Shown: positions 1 through 8,543 of the stretch, piece after piece
Position numbering within the stretch: the first letter of the stretch is position 1
Layout of the letters: each line of letters starts with the position of its first letter
From: Opitutaceae bacterium
GTDB lineage: Bacteria; Verrucomicrobiota; Verrucomicrobiia; Opitutales; Opitutaceae
DNA: 64,000 nt
Direction of reading: 5' to 3'
Assembly (NCBI GenBank): GCA_028284235.1
Contig: JANQSC010000076.1
Location: 51,269 to 115,268, forward strand
Program-made: the position numbers and the translations under genes
Notes under the pieces: generated by a model
What the model saw: only the letters and a program-made list of their open reading frames with translations
Told to the model about the DNA's origin: nothing
Databases searched by the model: none

Positions 1-1
1 T

Positions 2-43
2 CCGTTCCGAGACGCAGTCGTCCCCGGAGGAAACCGCCTATGA
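2..43 (+). CDS. C-terminal end of upstream gene, probably recC
   Basis: Frame 2 is open from the window edge and stops at TGA 41-43, which overlaps the recB start codon in an ATGA arrangement. The same overlap joins recB to recD and recD to the next gene. RecC is the usual upstream partner of recB and recD, so this is inferred to be its last 13 residues. The peptide itself is too short to identify. Confidence 0.4.
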   Translation, partial: PFRDAVVPGGNRL

Positions 44-3000
44 GTCTAACTGCCGAAAGAGGCGTATCGATCATCGAAGCCAGCGCGGGGACGGGCAAAA
101 CCTACACCCTTTGCCGCATCGTCCTGAGACTCGTCATAGAGAACGCGATCCCCATTGATCGAATACTCGCCATCACGTTTACTCAAGCGGCTACGGAAGA
201 ACTCAAATCACGCATACGAGAGCTACTGCAAGAGTGCGCGCGCCAAATGAGCTCGGACACGATCACCGAACCGGTTTTGCTCGAAGCGCTCGCCAACGGA
301 AACCACACCCTGGCAACGATCCATCGGCGACTCCGGCACAGCTTGGAAATCTTCGACGACGCCTCGATTTTCACCATCCATGGATTCTGCAAACGTTCGC
401 TCGAATTCATTTCGCTTGAATCCGACATTGGGCTCGACGCAAATTTAGAGCCCGTCGACGACCAACTGGTCGAACGTCTCAAGAACGAATACATCCGTAT
501 TCAAATCCTGGAGCGTTCCGCCTTGCTCAGCGCCGCATACACTCGATCAAATACTCTCTCAGAGCAACTCGACAACGTCGGGCGCCAATGCGCCGCCCAC
601 CCCAGCGCGCTACTCGAACCCAACCAAACCGACTCCCAACTCGCGTCCCTCGAGCACGCTTACCAATCCTGTATCCAATCGATTCCCGCGTTTCTCGAAG
701 AAGTCCCCGGCATTCTCAATGCCCTCAAGAAAAACTCCTCCCTTTTCCGCTTTCTCAATCAACCGGAAAACATCGACAGACTTCAAGCCCTGTCAACCCG
801 CCCGAGCCCCCTTGCGCACGACTTGAACACGCTGGAAACCCTCCGCAGCGAAAACTGGGGAAAAGCGCTTCTCAAGTCCGAAATCGACCGGCCCAGTCCC
901 GAACTCTGCGCTCGCGCCGACGCCTTTCACGACGCGCTCGACACCACACTCCAGACGATCGTCGCTCGCTATCGCGACTGGTTGTTCACCCACCTCCGGT
1001 CGGAAAAAGAGCGGCTCAATGTGATCTCGTTCAACGACCTGCTCCACTCGCTCAACCGCGCTCTGCGCGACGCCGACGGCGACCGGGCCGCTCAAGCCAT
1101 CGCAGATCAGTACGACGCAGTCCTTCTCGACGAGTTTCAGGATACCGACCCGGTCCAATTCAACATCGTGCAGCGCCTCTTCAGCGGTGACGACAAGCGT
1201 CTCTTCCTCATCGGGGATCCGAAACAGGCGATCTACCGGTTTCGCGGCGCGGACATTTTCGCCTACTTCCACGCGACCGATTCCAACGACTACCATCGAT
1301 TAGCGCTGGAGGAGAACTATCGCTCCACTCCGACGCTCGTCGACGCCGTAAATACACTCTTCGAAGCCGCTCCGGACGGGTTTGCGTTTGACCGTATTCA
1401 GTTTCACCCGGTGCGAGCCGCCCGACAAAGCCCGATCCAAGTACCGCTACAAGTCGAGGCGATCGGATTCGATGGCGACTCCACTCTCACAGACGGTGAA
1501 GCGACACGACTCCTCGCTCGAGCCGCGAGCCTGGATCTCGTCGAACGAGTAAATGAGGATCCCGCGTTCGACCTGGGAACCGTCGCGTTTCTCGTTAGCA
1601 AAAATCGCGAAGCGGACATCTTCATGGAAAGTCTCGCTCAATGCGGGATCGACGCGGTTATCAAGGCGGAACGAAGCGTTTTCCAGACCCCCGAAGCAGA
1701 GACCCTGCTCCAGCTTCTCAACGCCGTATCCAATCCATCGAAACGCAGCGCGGTAAAAGCTCTCTTAATGTCTCCAATCGGCGGATACCGATGGGACGAA
1801 ATTGTGAGCGAAGATTTTGAATCGAACTCCCAAAACATCGCAGCGTTCTTGCGCGACTGGAATCGAAACTGGCAATCCACCCATTTCGATTCCGCCTTTC
1901 AAACGCTCCTCAGGCTCACTGGAGCCGACCAGCGATTGATGCGATCGCCCAGCGGCGAGCGACAGTACACCAATCTTCGCCAACTGAGCGAACTGCTTCA
2001 GAACGAGTCGCGTCTCGGTTCTTCCACCCCGACCCATTTGATCGTCTGGATCACCGAGAAACGGAACGAAAACGTATCCAACGTTGAAGATTGGCAGGTC
2101 CGGCTCGCTTCCGATGAAGGCAAGCCGCAAATCGTAACCATCCACAAAAGCAAGGGTCTGCAATTCCCAATCGTCATCTGCCCGTTCATGAGCCTACTCC
2201 GCCCGAAGCCGAATCCCAAGATCGCGCTCTACCACGACCGCGAACGATCCGACAACCTTGTCATCAATTTCGCTCCGCAGGAACAATCAGCGGCATCGAT
2301 ACAAGCCACTCGTGAAGAGTACGCGGAGCAGATTCGACTCATCTACGTCGCTTTGACCCGCGCAGTGGACGAGTGCCGTCTCTACCTCAGCCCGGAAAAA
2401 AGCAAATCAAAGACAGAACGAAGCCGCTCTTCTTTTTGCCAGCTAGTACTAGGCGAGGATGCCGCAACGAGCATTGATAACGATTTGGATGCATCGAGCA
2501 CTCTATTGCAGCGTATTCAAAATTTCGATTCCTCTCTAATCGAAACTCGCACTCGCTCGGTTAACGATCTTGTCTCCGCGCCCCTCTCGCTCGTAAACCG
2601 CCAGCCTGACTCCTTTTCGCCGATCAAGGCCCTGCCAATCCCCGCGGGAACCGCCCCTCGATTTGAACGCATACTGAGCTTCTCCACCATCAGCCGAATC
2701 GCCCGATCCCAGCAGGTTGCGCCCGACGAGCTCTTTAACGATGAAACTGCGCTCGAACGCGAAACGCTTCCAAATCTTCCCGAAAACTCCACCGAGCCCT
2801 CACAATCCGGACCCCACATTTTCTCGCTGCCCAAAGGAGCGCAAACCGGAAATCTCATTCACGCGATCTTCGAGGAAGCAGACTTTCAAGACACTCGCAA
2901 TTTGTACGAAACCGTCAGCCAAACCTTCAATCGACTCCGGTATGGGTACGCTGAATACAAGCCCATACTCTGCGATCATGTTCGCATGATTCTCGAACGG

Positions 3001-3534
3001 GACCTCGCCGAAGGAATCTCGCTCGGAAAGGTCGAACCCGAACAACGCATTCCCGAGCTCGAATTCGCCTATCCTACGGGGCAGGACGCCTTGCGAAAAA
3101 TGGCGCGCGCATTCGAAGAACACCCGTCTCCCGGAATCCCGCGATCCTGGGCGAAGTCTCTTCCGCTTCGAGACGCCCACGCAGACCCTTCCTTTCTCCG
3201 AGGCTTCGTCGATCTCGTGTTCGAGTTCAGCGGAAAGCTCTTTATCATCGACTGGAAATCCAATCATTTGGGCGACCGGCCGGCCGACTACAACCCATCC
3301 GCCCTCGCCGAGGCAATGGGCCACCACGACTACTATCTGCAATACTGTCTCTACAGCGTCGCGCTCTTGCGCTACCTCCGCCTTCGCTACCCAACGGACG
3401 ATCCCCATGAACGCTTCGGCGGCGTATTCTACCTCTTCATACGCGGTATCGAAGACGATGGCTTCAACGGGATTTTTTACGACAAACCCGACAGCGCCCT
3501 ACTCAACGCGCTCGACCAAGCGCTCGCCCCATGA
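40..3534 (+). CDS. recB: RecB, exodeoxyribonuclease V beta subunit
   Basis: This 1164-residue protein is the 3'-5' helicase plus nuclease subunit of RecBCD, which processes double-strand breaks. It has a UvrD/Rep-type Walker A motif (ASAGTGKT, about residues 14-21), a DEFQDTD Walker B region near 363, a GDPKQAIYRFRGAD motif near 394, an ENYRS motif, a TIHKSKGLQFP motif near 700 and a VALTR motif near 770. The C-terminal nuclease domain is intact, with GFVDLVF near 1053, IDWKSN near 1070 and a following YYLQYCLY segment, matching the metal-binding Asp, Asp and Lys of RecB nucleases. The start is set by GGAGG about 9 bases upstream and by the ATGA overlap with the preceding frame. It overlaps recD by four bases. 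Length is near that of the E. coli protein. Confidence 0.95.
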   Translation: MSLTAERGVSIIEASAGTGKTYTLCRIVLRLVIENAIPIDRILAITFTQAATEELKSRIRELLQECARQMSSDTITEPVLLEALANGNHTLATIHRRLRHSLEIFDDASIFTIHGFCKRSLEFISLESDIGLDANLEPVDDQLVERLKNEYIRIQILERSALLSAAYTRSNTLSEQLDNVGRQCAAHPSALLEPNQTDSQLASLEHAYQSCIQSIPAFLEEVPGILNALKKNSSLFRFLNQPENIDRLQALSTRPSPLAHDLNTLETLRSENWGKALLKSEIDRPSPELCARADAFHDALDTTLQTIVARYRDWLFTHLRSEKERLNVISFNDLLHSLNRALRDADGDRAAQAIADQYDAVLLDEFQDTDPVQFNIVQRLFSGDDKRLFLIGDPKQAIYRFRGADIFAYFHATDSNDYHRLALEENYRSTPTLVDAVNTLFEAAPDGFAFDRIQFHPVRAARQSPIQVPLQVEAIGFDGDSTLTDGEATRLLARAASLDLVERVNEDPAFDLGTVAFLVSKNREADIFMESLAQCGIDAVIKAERSVFQTPEAETLLQLLNAVSNPSKRSAVKALLMSPIGGYRWDEIVSEDFESNSQNIAAFLRDWNRNWQSTHFDSAFQTLLRLTGADQRLMRSPSGERQYTNLRQLSELLQNESRLGSSTPTHLIVWITEKRNENVSNVEDWQVRLASDEGKPQIVTIHKSKGLQFPIVICPFMSLLRPKPNPKIALYHDRERSDNLVINFAPQEQSAASIQATREEYAEQIRLIYVALTRAVDECRLYLSPEKSKSKTERSRSSFCQLVLGEDAATSIDNDLDASSTLLQRIQNFDSSLIETRTRSVNDLVSAPLSLVNRQPDSFSPIKALPIPAGTAPRFERILSFSTISRIARSQQVAPDELFNDETALERETLPNLPENSTEPSQSGPHIFSLPKGAQTGNLIHAIFEEADFQDTRNLYETVSQTFNRLRYGYAEYKPILCDHVRMILERDLAEGISLGKVEPEQRIPELEFAYPTGQDALRKMARAFEEHPSPGIPRSWAKSLPLRDAHADPSFLRGFVDLVFEFSGKLFIIDWKSNHLGDRPADYNPSALAEAMGHHDYYLQYCLYSVALLRYLRLRYPTDDPHERFGGVFYLFIRGIEDDGFNGIFYDKPDSALLNALDQALAP

Positions 3535-5276
3535 CCGGCAATATCGACAATAACTCTATCGATCGCCTTCTTCGCGTGGAACCATTCACCGCTGCGGACC
3601 GGACGTTCGTCAGTTTTTTGCAGGACACCTATCAAGAAGCGGATCCGCGCACTCTGCTCGCCGCAGCGCTTTGTCTCGTGTCAACTCGAAACGGTCACTC
3701 CTTCCTGGACGTCTCCCAGCCAGAGCAATTTGAGAACGCGCTACCGGAAGAGATTCAAGACGATTGGCCGTCACCTGAAGAATGGGACCGTCTTTTCGAG
3801 TCTAGCCCCTCGGTTGGCGAACCCGAGGACGCGCTCCCGCTTGTATACACGAAACCCGAAGCGCTGTATTTAAACAAATACTACTTCTACGAACACGCGC
3901 TCTCTCGAGCAATTTTCGATCGCGTCGACCGAGACGCGAAACCGAAACAACCGAGCGAAGACGACCTCACGAGCGATCTCCAGTTGCGGGCGGTGTCCGC
4001 CGCCCTTTCAAACACGCTCTTTCTAATATCCGGGGGACCGGGCACCGGGAAAACGACGACTGTATTGAAATACCTGCACTCGATCCTCGCCAATGCCGAT
4101 GAAAACGCCTCCCCGCGTATCGCCGCCGCAGCTCCGACCGGGAAAGCCGCGGCCCGCTTGGCGGAATCAATCCAATCGGGAATCAACCGGCTCGATATCG
4201 ACGAATCGCTAGTCGCTCAGCTTCGCGCTGTTCCTTGCATGACGATTCATCGCCTGCTGGGAGGGATCCCGCATCGGGCCCGCTTCAAACGACACCGCTC
4301 CAACCCGCTCGAACACGACGTCATCGTGGTCGACGAATGCTCCATGATCGACTTGCCATTGATGCAAAAACTCGTCGAAGCGATTCGCGACGACGCGTCT
4401 CTCGTTCTTCTGGGAGACCATCACCAACTCTCGTCGGTTGAAGTGGGTTCCGTCTTTGGCGACCTGAACCAAGCCGCCAACGATCCAGAAAGTCCGCTCT
4501 ACGGTCACTCTACCACGCTGGAAAAAACCTACCGCTTCTCTGGCGACAGCTCGATTTTCCGTCTGTGCCAAGCCTGTAAAGCGGGGGACAGCCTGTCCTT
4601 TCTGTCGCTATTGGAAAACAGCTACGAGGACTTCGATTTTCACGCTCTCGATCCCCAAGGAAAAACGAATCTCGAGCCGATCCTCGCGCAAATCGAAGCG
4701 GCCCATCAAGCGCGAACCGAATCCGGCACGCTCCAATCGGCCTACCGGGCACTCGGACGATTCATCGCCCTGACCCCGTTCAACAAAGGGCCCTTCGGAG
4801 CGCGGGCCATCAGCCACACCGTGGACCAACGCATCCGTAAACGTATGAGTTCGGTCGATACTGAATTCCACGCAGGAATGCCCATAATCGTATTGGAAAA
4901 CAACTACGACTTGGAGCTATTCAATGGAGATATTGGAATCGTCTGGCCTGACGAGGAGTCCGGCCGCCTATTCGCCTGGTTTGGCGACAGCGAAAACGAA
5001 TTGAAACGCGTCCATCTCGATTGGCTCCCCAAACACGATCTCGCCTACTGCCTGACGATCCACAAGAGCCAAGGATCGGAATTCGATCATGTCGCCGGGA
5101 TCTTTCCTCCTGAAGATACCGAGTTCATATCCCGCGAACTTGTCTACACGTGCTGCAGCCGGGCCCGACAGCGATTCTCCTTATTCGGCAACAAAGACGC
5201 GCTCGCCTCCGCGATTCAACGGACCGTCAAACGAGCGACTCGACTCGAGAACCAAATCAAAGCGGCCACCGAATGA
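3531..5276 (+). CDS. recD: RecD, exodeoxyribonuclease V alpha subunit
   Basis: This 581-residue protein is the 5'-3' helicase motor of RecBCD. Motifs in order are Walker A (GGPGTGKTTT, about residues 168-177), VVDECSMID near 266, LLGDHHQLSSVE near 300, and the C-terminal TIHKSQGSEFDHV and YTCCSRAR motifs near 510 and 540, which define superfamily 1B helicases. The ATG lies inside an ATGA overlap with the recB stop, so translation is probably coupled to recB. The length is typical of RecD1 with its N-terminal domain, rather than RecD2, which is longer. It ends in another ATGA overlap with the next gene. Confidence 0.94.
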   Translation: MTGNIDNNSIDRLLRVEPFTAADRTFVSFLQDTYQEADPRTLLAAALCLVSTRNGHSFLDVSQPEQFENALPEEIQDDWPSPEEWDRLFESSPSVGEPEDALPLVYTKPEALYLNKYYFYEHALSRAIFDRVDRDAKPKQPSEDDLTSDLQLRAVSAALSNTLFLISGGPGTGKTTTVLKYLHSILANADENASPRIAAAAPTGKAAARLAESIQSGINRLDIDESLVAQLRAVPCMTIHRLLGGIPHRARFKRHRSNPLEHDVIVVDECSMIDLPLMQKLVEAIRDDASLVLLGDHHQLSSVEVGSVFGDLNQAANDPESPLYGHSTTLEKTYRFSGDSSIFRLCQACKAGDSLSFLSLLENSYEDFDFHALDPQGKTNLEPILAQIEAAHQARTESGTLQSAYRALGRFIALTPFNKGPFGARAISHTVDQRIRKRMSSVDTEFHAGMPIIVLENNYDLELFNGDIGIVWPDEESGRLFAWFGDSENELKRVHLDWLPKHDLAYCLTIHKSQGSEFDHVAGIFPPEDTEFISRELVYTCCSRARQRFSLFGNKDALASAIQRTVKRATRLENQIKAATE

Positions 5277-5947
5277 ACCCGGCAATCACTGAATCAATCG
5301 AAGCTGCGGTGAACGCCTTCAACCGCCCTCATCCTCTGAGAATCGGCATCGACGGAATGAGCGCTTCGGGAAAGACCCGTTTCGCCGATCGCCTCGCCCA
5401 GTCCCTCCAACGCCCGGATCGCCCGGTAATCCGAACTTCCATCGACGGCTTCCACAACCCGCCCGAAATCCGCCACCGCCGCGGCGGGAATTGCCCGGTG
5501 GGCTACGTGGAGGATTCCTTCGACAAACCCGCCGTGATCAAAGAGCTGCTCGGCCCTCTCGGGCCCAAAGGAAATCTCAAATACAAACTTTCCCAATTCG
5601 ATTTCGTATCCAATCAACAAACACAGGCAAGCACCCAAACCGCATCCCCAAACGCCTTGCTCATATTCGATGGGGTACTGCTCTTTTGCGACCAACTTGC
5701 CTCCCACTTCGATCTGAGGATTTTTATTGCAACCGACGAGTCCGTCTCGCTCGAACGCGGTGTCGCCCGCGATCACAAGCGACTCGGCGGCAGCGATGCG
5801 GCCAGCCGAAAGTACACCAGCCGCTACCTGCCCGGCCAGCGCGAATACCAGAAGCGCAACTGCCCTCAGGACAGTGCCCACTTGGTCGTCGACAACAACG
5901 ATTTCCTCAACCCGAAAATCGTCGTCAATCGACTCTCCGAAGTTTAG
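5273..5947 (+). CDS. Uridine-kinase-like P-loop phosphotransferase
   Basis: The 224-residue product has a Walker A motif GMSASGKT at residues 28-35, a downstream SIDGFHNP segment as in uridine and phosphoribulokinase-like enzymes, an LIFDGVLLF strand, and a late region rich in Arg and Lys (RYLPGQREYQKR) resembling the lid of uridine kinases. The frame is open upstream into recD, but the ATG at 5273 overlaps the recD stop as ATGA, so I take that as the start. It lacks enough landmarks to name the substrate; nucleoside or another small alcohol is plausible. Its place in a recombination operon may reflect only shared transcription. Confidence 0.75.
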   Translation: MNPAITESIEAAVNAFNRPHPLRIGIDGMSASGKTRFADRLAQSLQRPDRPVIRTSIDGFHNPPEIRHRRGGNCPVGYVEDSFDKPAVIKELLGPLGPKGNLKYKLSQFDFVSNQQTQASTQTASPNALLIFDGVLLFCDQLASHFDLRIFIATDESVSLERGVARDHKRLGGSDAASRKYTSRYLPGQREYQKRNCPQDSAHLVVDNNDFLNPKIVVNRLSEV

Positions 5948-5955
5948 ACGCGCTC

Positions 5956-6237
5956 TTAGTCCTCTCGGCTAGTGACCTCGAGCAGGTGGTATCCAAATTG
6001 CGTCTTCACCGGTCCTTGAACCACTCCAATCGGAGCGGAAAAAACGACTTCGTCGAATTCCTTCACCATCATTCCCGGCCCGAATTCACCCAAGTCGCCG
6101 CCTGACTTTCCCGACGGGCATTGCGAGTGTTGGCTCGCCAGATCCGCGAAGGCGACTCCGCCGTCAATCTGAGATTTGAGCGCTTCGCACTCGGTTTCCG
6201 TTGCCACGAGAATGTGGCGTGCTGTTGCTTTTGCCAT
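5956..6237 (-). CDS. Parvulin-type peptidyl-prolyl cis-trans isomerase (PpiC-like)
   Basis: The 93-residue protein is a single parvulin domain, matching the short stand-alone PpiC enzymes. Recognisable elements are the RHILVATE strand, the FADLASQHSQCPSGKSGGDLG core, the FGPGMMVKEFDEVVF helix and the terminal PVKTQFGYHLLEV strand. There is no signal peptide, so it should act on prolyl peptide bonds in the cytoplasm. A longer frame continues upstream, but the chosen ATG fits the family length and has GGAGA about 10 bases before it. It converges with the kinase-like gene, 8 bases away. Confidence 0.93.
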   Translation of the reverse strand: MAKATARHILVATETECEALKSQIDGGVAFADLASQHSQCPSGKSGGDLGEFGPGMMVKEFDEVVFSAPIGVVQGPVKTQFGYHLLEVTSRED

Positions 6238-6444
6238 AGTAAGTTGTTCTCCAAATCTGGTTCCCGGCGAACCTCTCGCGTTCGCGCTCAAAGGTAAAGC
6301 GGAAAACAGGGAAAATACGGATTCAAACAATCGATACCCGTTAGCGAGTATACCGGTGTTGCCTTTCTTCAGATCCGCTTCATTTTTCAAGCACGGTTCG
6401 AACGCTCGTTTCGAAACCGAGACGATCTCAACTCACACTCCAAT

Positions 6445-7413
6445 ATGAACTCTCGAAGACGATTCCTCACCCTCTCCGCTCTCGGATCCGCAACCGGCTT
6501 CAGCGCCCTCTCCGCTTTTGGTCAAAAAAAGCCCGTCGACGGACCGGTAATCCTATCCACCTGGAACATGGGCCTGCGGGCCAACGATCGCGCCTACGAA
6601 GTCCTCCAGTCCGGCGGCAGCGTTCTCGATTGCGTCGAGAAAGGAGTCAACATCATCGAGAGCGACCCCAACGTCGGCACCGTCGGCATCGGCGGCTTCC
6701 CCGACATCGACGGCAACGTCACGCTCGACGCCTGCATCATGGACCAGAATCAAAGCTGCGGCTCGGTCGCCTTCCTCCAGCATATCGTGAATCCCGTATC
6801 CGTTGCCCGAAAGGTGATGGAAAACACGAAACACGTAATGCTCGTGGGTGAAGGCGCCCTCAAATTCGCTCTCGAACAAGGATTCAAACGGGAGATGCTC
6901 CTGACCGAAAAGCGACTGGCCGCCTGGAAGAATCGGAAGAAAGAGCTCGACGGCCAAATCCCCGAAATCAACGTCGAAAACCACGACACCATCGGCATGG
7001 TCGCCCGCGACGCCGACGGCAATCTCTCCGGTTGCTGCACCACCAGCGGGGCCGGAATGAAACTCCACGGTCGCGTCGGCGATTCTCCCATCATCGGAGC
7101 CGGCCTGTACGTCGACAACGACGTCGGAGCCGCCACTGCCACTGGATGGGGCGAAGCGGTCATCGAAAACGCCGGCAGCGCCATGGTAGTTGAATTAATG
7201 AGACACGGACGCTCGCCTCAGGAAGCGTGCGAGGAAATCGTGAAGCGCATCGCCAACAAATTCGAGCGATGGAAGGACATCCAAGTCGGGTTCATCGCCC
7301 TGAACAAAGCCGGTGAAACCGGCGGCTTCGCCATTCAAGAAGGGTTTACCTACGCCCGCCATTCCGGCGGTCAGAACGAAGCGATCAAATCGAAAAGCCT
7401 GCTCCGGAAGTAG
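6445..7413 (+). CDS. Tat-exported N4-glycosylasparaginase / isoaspartyl peptidase family protein
   Basis: This 322-residue Ntn hydrolase belongs to the family that cleaves N-acetylglucosaminyl-asparagine or isoaspartyl peptides. The N terminus (SRRRFLTLSALG then an Ala-rich stretch to about residue 27) is a twin-arginine signal, so the enzyme should be periplasmic. The nucleophile is predicted at Thr182 in the HDTIGMVA motif, where the precursor normally self-cleaves between Asp181 and Thr182. The following CTTSG and GDSPIIGAGLY segments are also typical of glycosylasparaginases. It stands alone, with a promoter region of about 200 bases upstream and a palindromic repeat downstream. Family is clear; the exact substrate is not. 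Confidence 0.9.
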   Translation: MNSRRRFLTLSALGSATGFSALSAFGQKKPVDGPVILSTWNMGLRANDRAYEVLQSGGSVLDCVEKGVNIIESDPNVGTVGIGGFPDIDGNVTLDACIMDQNQSCGSVAFLQHIVNPVSVARKVMENTKHVMLVGEGALKFALEQGFKREMLLTEKRLAAWKNRKKELDGQIPEINVENHDTIGMVARDADGNLSGCCTTSGAGMKLHGRVGDSPIIGAGLYVDNDVGAATATGWGEAVIENAGSAMVVELMRHGRSPQEACEEIVKRIANKFERWKDIQVGFIALNKAGETGGFAIQEGFTYARHSGGQNEAIKSKSLLRK

Positions 7414-7460
7414 AGCGTTCTCAGGGGACTGTCTGAGAATTCCAGATTTCCGATTTCTAT

Positions 7461-7541
7461 CGTAGGGCCTTCGCTTGCGAAGCGCCGCGTATGTTGAATT
7501 TTTAATTGCATCCGCGGCATGGCGCAAGCGCCAGCCCTACG
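7461..7541. repeat. 81-nt palindromic element, copy 1
   Basis: Arms of 29 bases (7461-7489 and 7513-7541) are inverted copies with a 23-base centre, and each arm also contains its own small hairpin (TTCGCTTGCGAA and GGCGCAAGCGCC). A second copy of identical size lies at 8463-8543 in the same orientation. The pair flanks the hydrolase gene. Confidence 0.9.
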
Positions 7542-7565
7542 TTTTCGGTCTAAACCACAGCCTCC

Positions 7566-8456
7566 TCACCGAACACCCATCAAAAACTGGTGCATCAGCT
7601 CCATCCGCTCGTCATCGTAAAACGGAGCGCCGCCGTGCTTGCCTCCATAGAGCGGGACAAACGTCACATCCAAGCCGAGCGATTCGTAGCGCCCCAGCAA
7701 CTCGATCGACTGATTAATCGGCATTTGCGGATCCTGGTCCCCGTGAATCATCAATAGCGGCGGATCGTCCCGATCGACGTTAAAAACTGGACTCGCCAAA
7801 CGCGCGACCTCCGACACCTCGTCCGGATGCCCGCCAATAAACAGCTCCAACGCCGGTACTCGTACGCTCAACCCGTGCGGAGTGGATTGATCGAGAATCG
7901 TCGTCAGGTTGCTCGCTCCATAGAGAGAGATAATCCCCTGAATTCCCGAAGACGCATGGCGGTTGCCGCCTACGTCCCCTTCGAGTTTATCGTGTCCATT
8001 GGTCACGCCCGCCAGCGCCGCCAAATGCCCGCCCGCGGACGAGCCGACGATGAAAACGCGTTCCGCTTTCAAACCCAGTCGACCTTCATGCGTCCGCAAA
8101 TAGCGAATGGCCGCCTTGATGTCGTGGATCTGGGCGGGAAAACGAGCCGTCCCGCTCAACCGGTAATCCACGCTCGCGAGGGCCCAACCCCGTTTCACCA
8201 GGTCGAGAATGGGAACATTTTCTCTCGAACCGCGTCGCCACGCGCCACCATGTATCCAAACAATCAATCCGTCGCGCATCGTGTTTTTGGGAGTGTATAA
8301 ATCCAAGGCGAGCGCCTGATCGCCGATCGTCGCGAAGGTAATGTCTTTCTCCACATTCCAGTCGTCGGCGATGCAGCTCACGGTCGCGACAAAGATCGCC
8401 CCTACCACAGAAACCCCTAGTTTCAGGCACCTTTTATTCATTTGTTTGCAGATCAT
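7566..8456 (-). CDS. Secreted alpha/beta-hydrolase, esterase/lipase (BD-FAE-like)
   Basis: The 296-residue protein has an N-terminal signal peptide ending near residue 30, followed by a carboxylesterase-type alpha/beta-hydrolase domain. The oxyanion-hole motif HGGAW is at 69-73, the nucleophile elbow GSSAG places Ser140, the acid is probably Asp242 and the base His274 in KHGG. Such enzymes remove acyl or feruloyl groups from sugars or small esters; the substrate here is unknown. An internal Met6 could be the true start, and no good ribosome-binding site decides between them. The gene sits between two 81-nt palindromic elements and is not overlapped by neighbours. Confidence 0.86.
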   Translation of the reverse strand: MICKQMNKRCLKLGVSVVGAIFVATVSCIADDWNVEKDITFATIGDQALALDLYTPKNTMRDGLIVWIHGGAWRRGSRENVPILDLVKRGWALASVDYRLSGTARFPAQIHDIKAAIRYLRTHEGRLGLKAERVFIVGSSAGGHLAALAGVTNGHDKLEGDVGGNRHASSGIQGIISLYGASNLTTILDQSTPHGLSVRVPALELFIGGHPDEVSEVARLASPVFNVDRDDPPLLMIHGDQDPQMPINQSIELLGRYESLGLDVTFVPLYGGKHGGAPFYDDERMELMHQFLMGVR

Positions 8457-8462
8457 TCTTCA

Positions 8463-8543
8463 TGTAGGGCCAGCGCTTGCGCTGCGCCGCGTAGATCGGG
8501 TACGCTATTGCATTCGCGGCATGGCGCAAGCGCCAGCCCTACA
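8463..8543. repeat. 81-nt palindromic element, copy 2
   Basis: Same architecture and orientation as the copy at 7461-7541: 29-base arms (8463-8491, 8515-8543) and a 23-base centre. The right arm differs from copy 1 at one base. The left-arm hairpin changes TT...AA to AG...CT, and the outermost pair changes C-G to T-A, so pairing is kept in both. Its end overlaps the last codons of the LpxC-like gene, which stops at 8539. Confidence 0.9.

Noticed and set aside
7566..8543. The esterase gene as a transposon cargo with its own transposase.
   Set aside because: No transposase or target-site duplication is seen between or around the two elements; only the twin repeats are supported.
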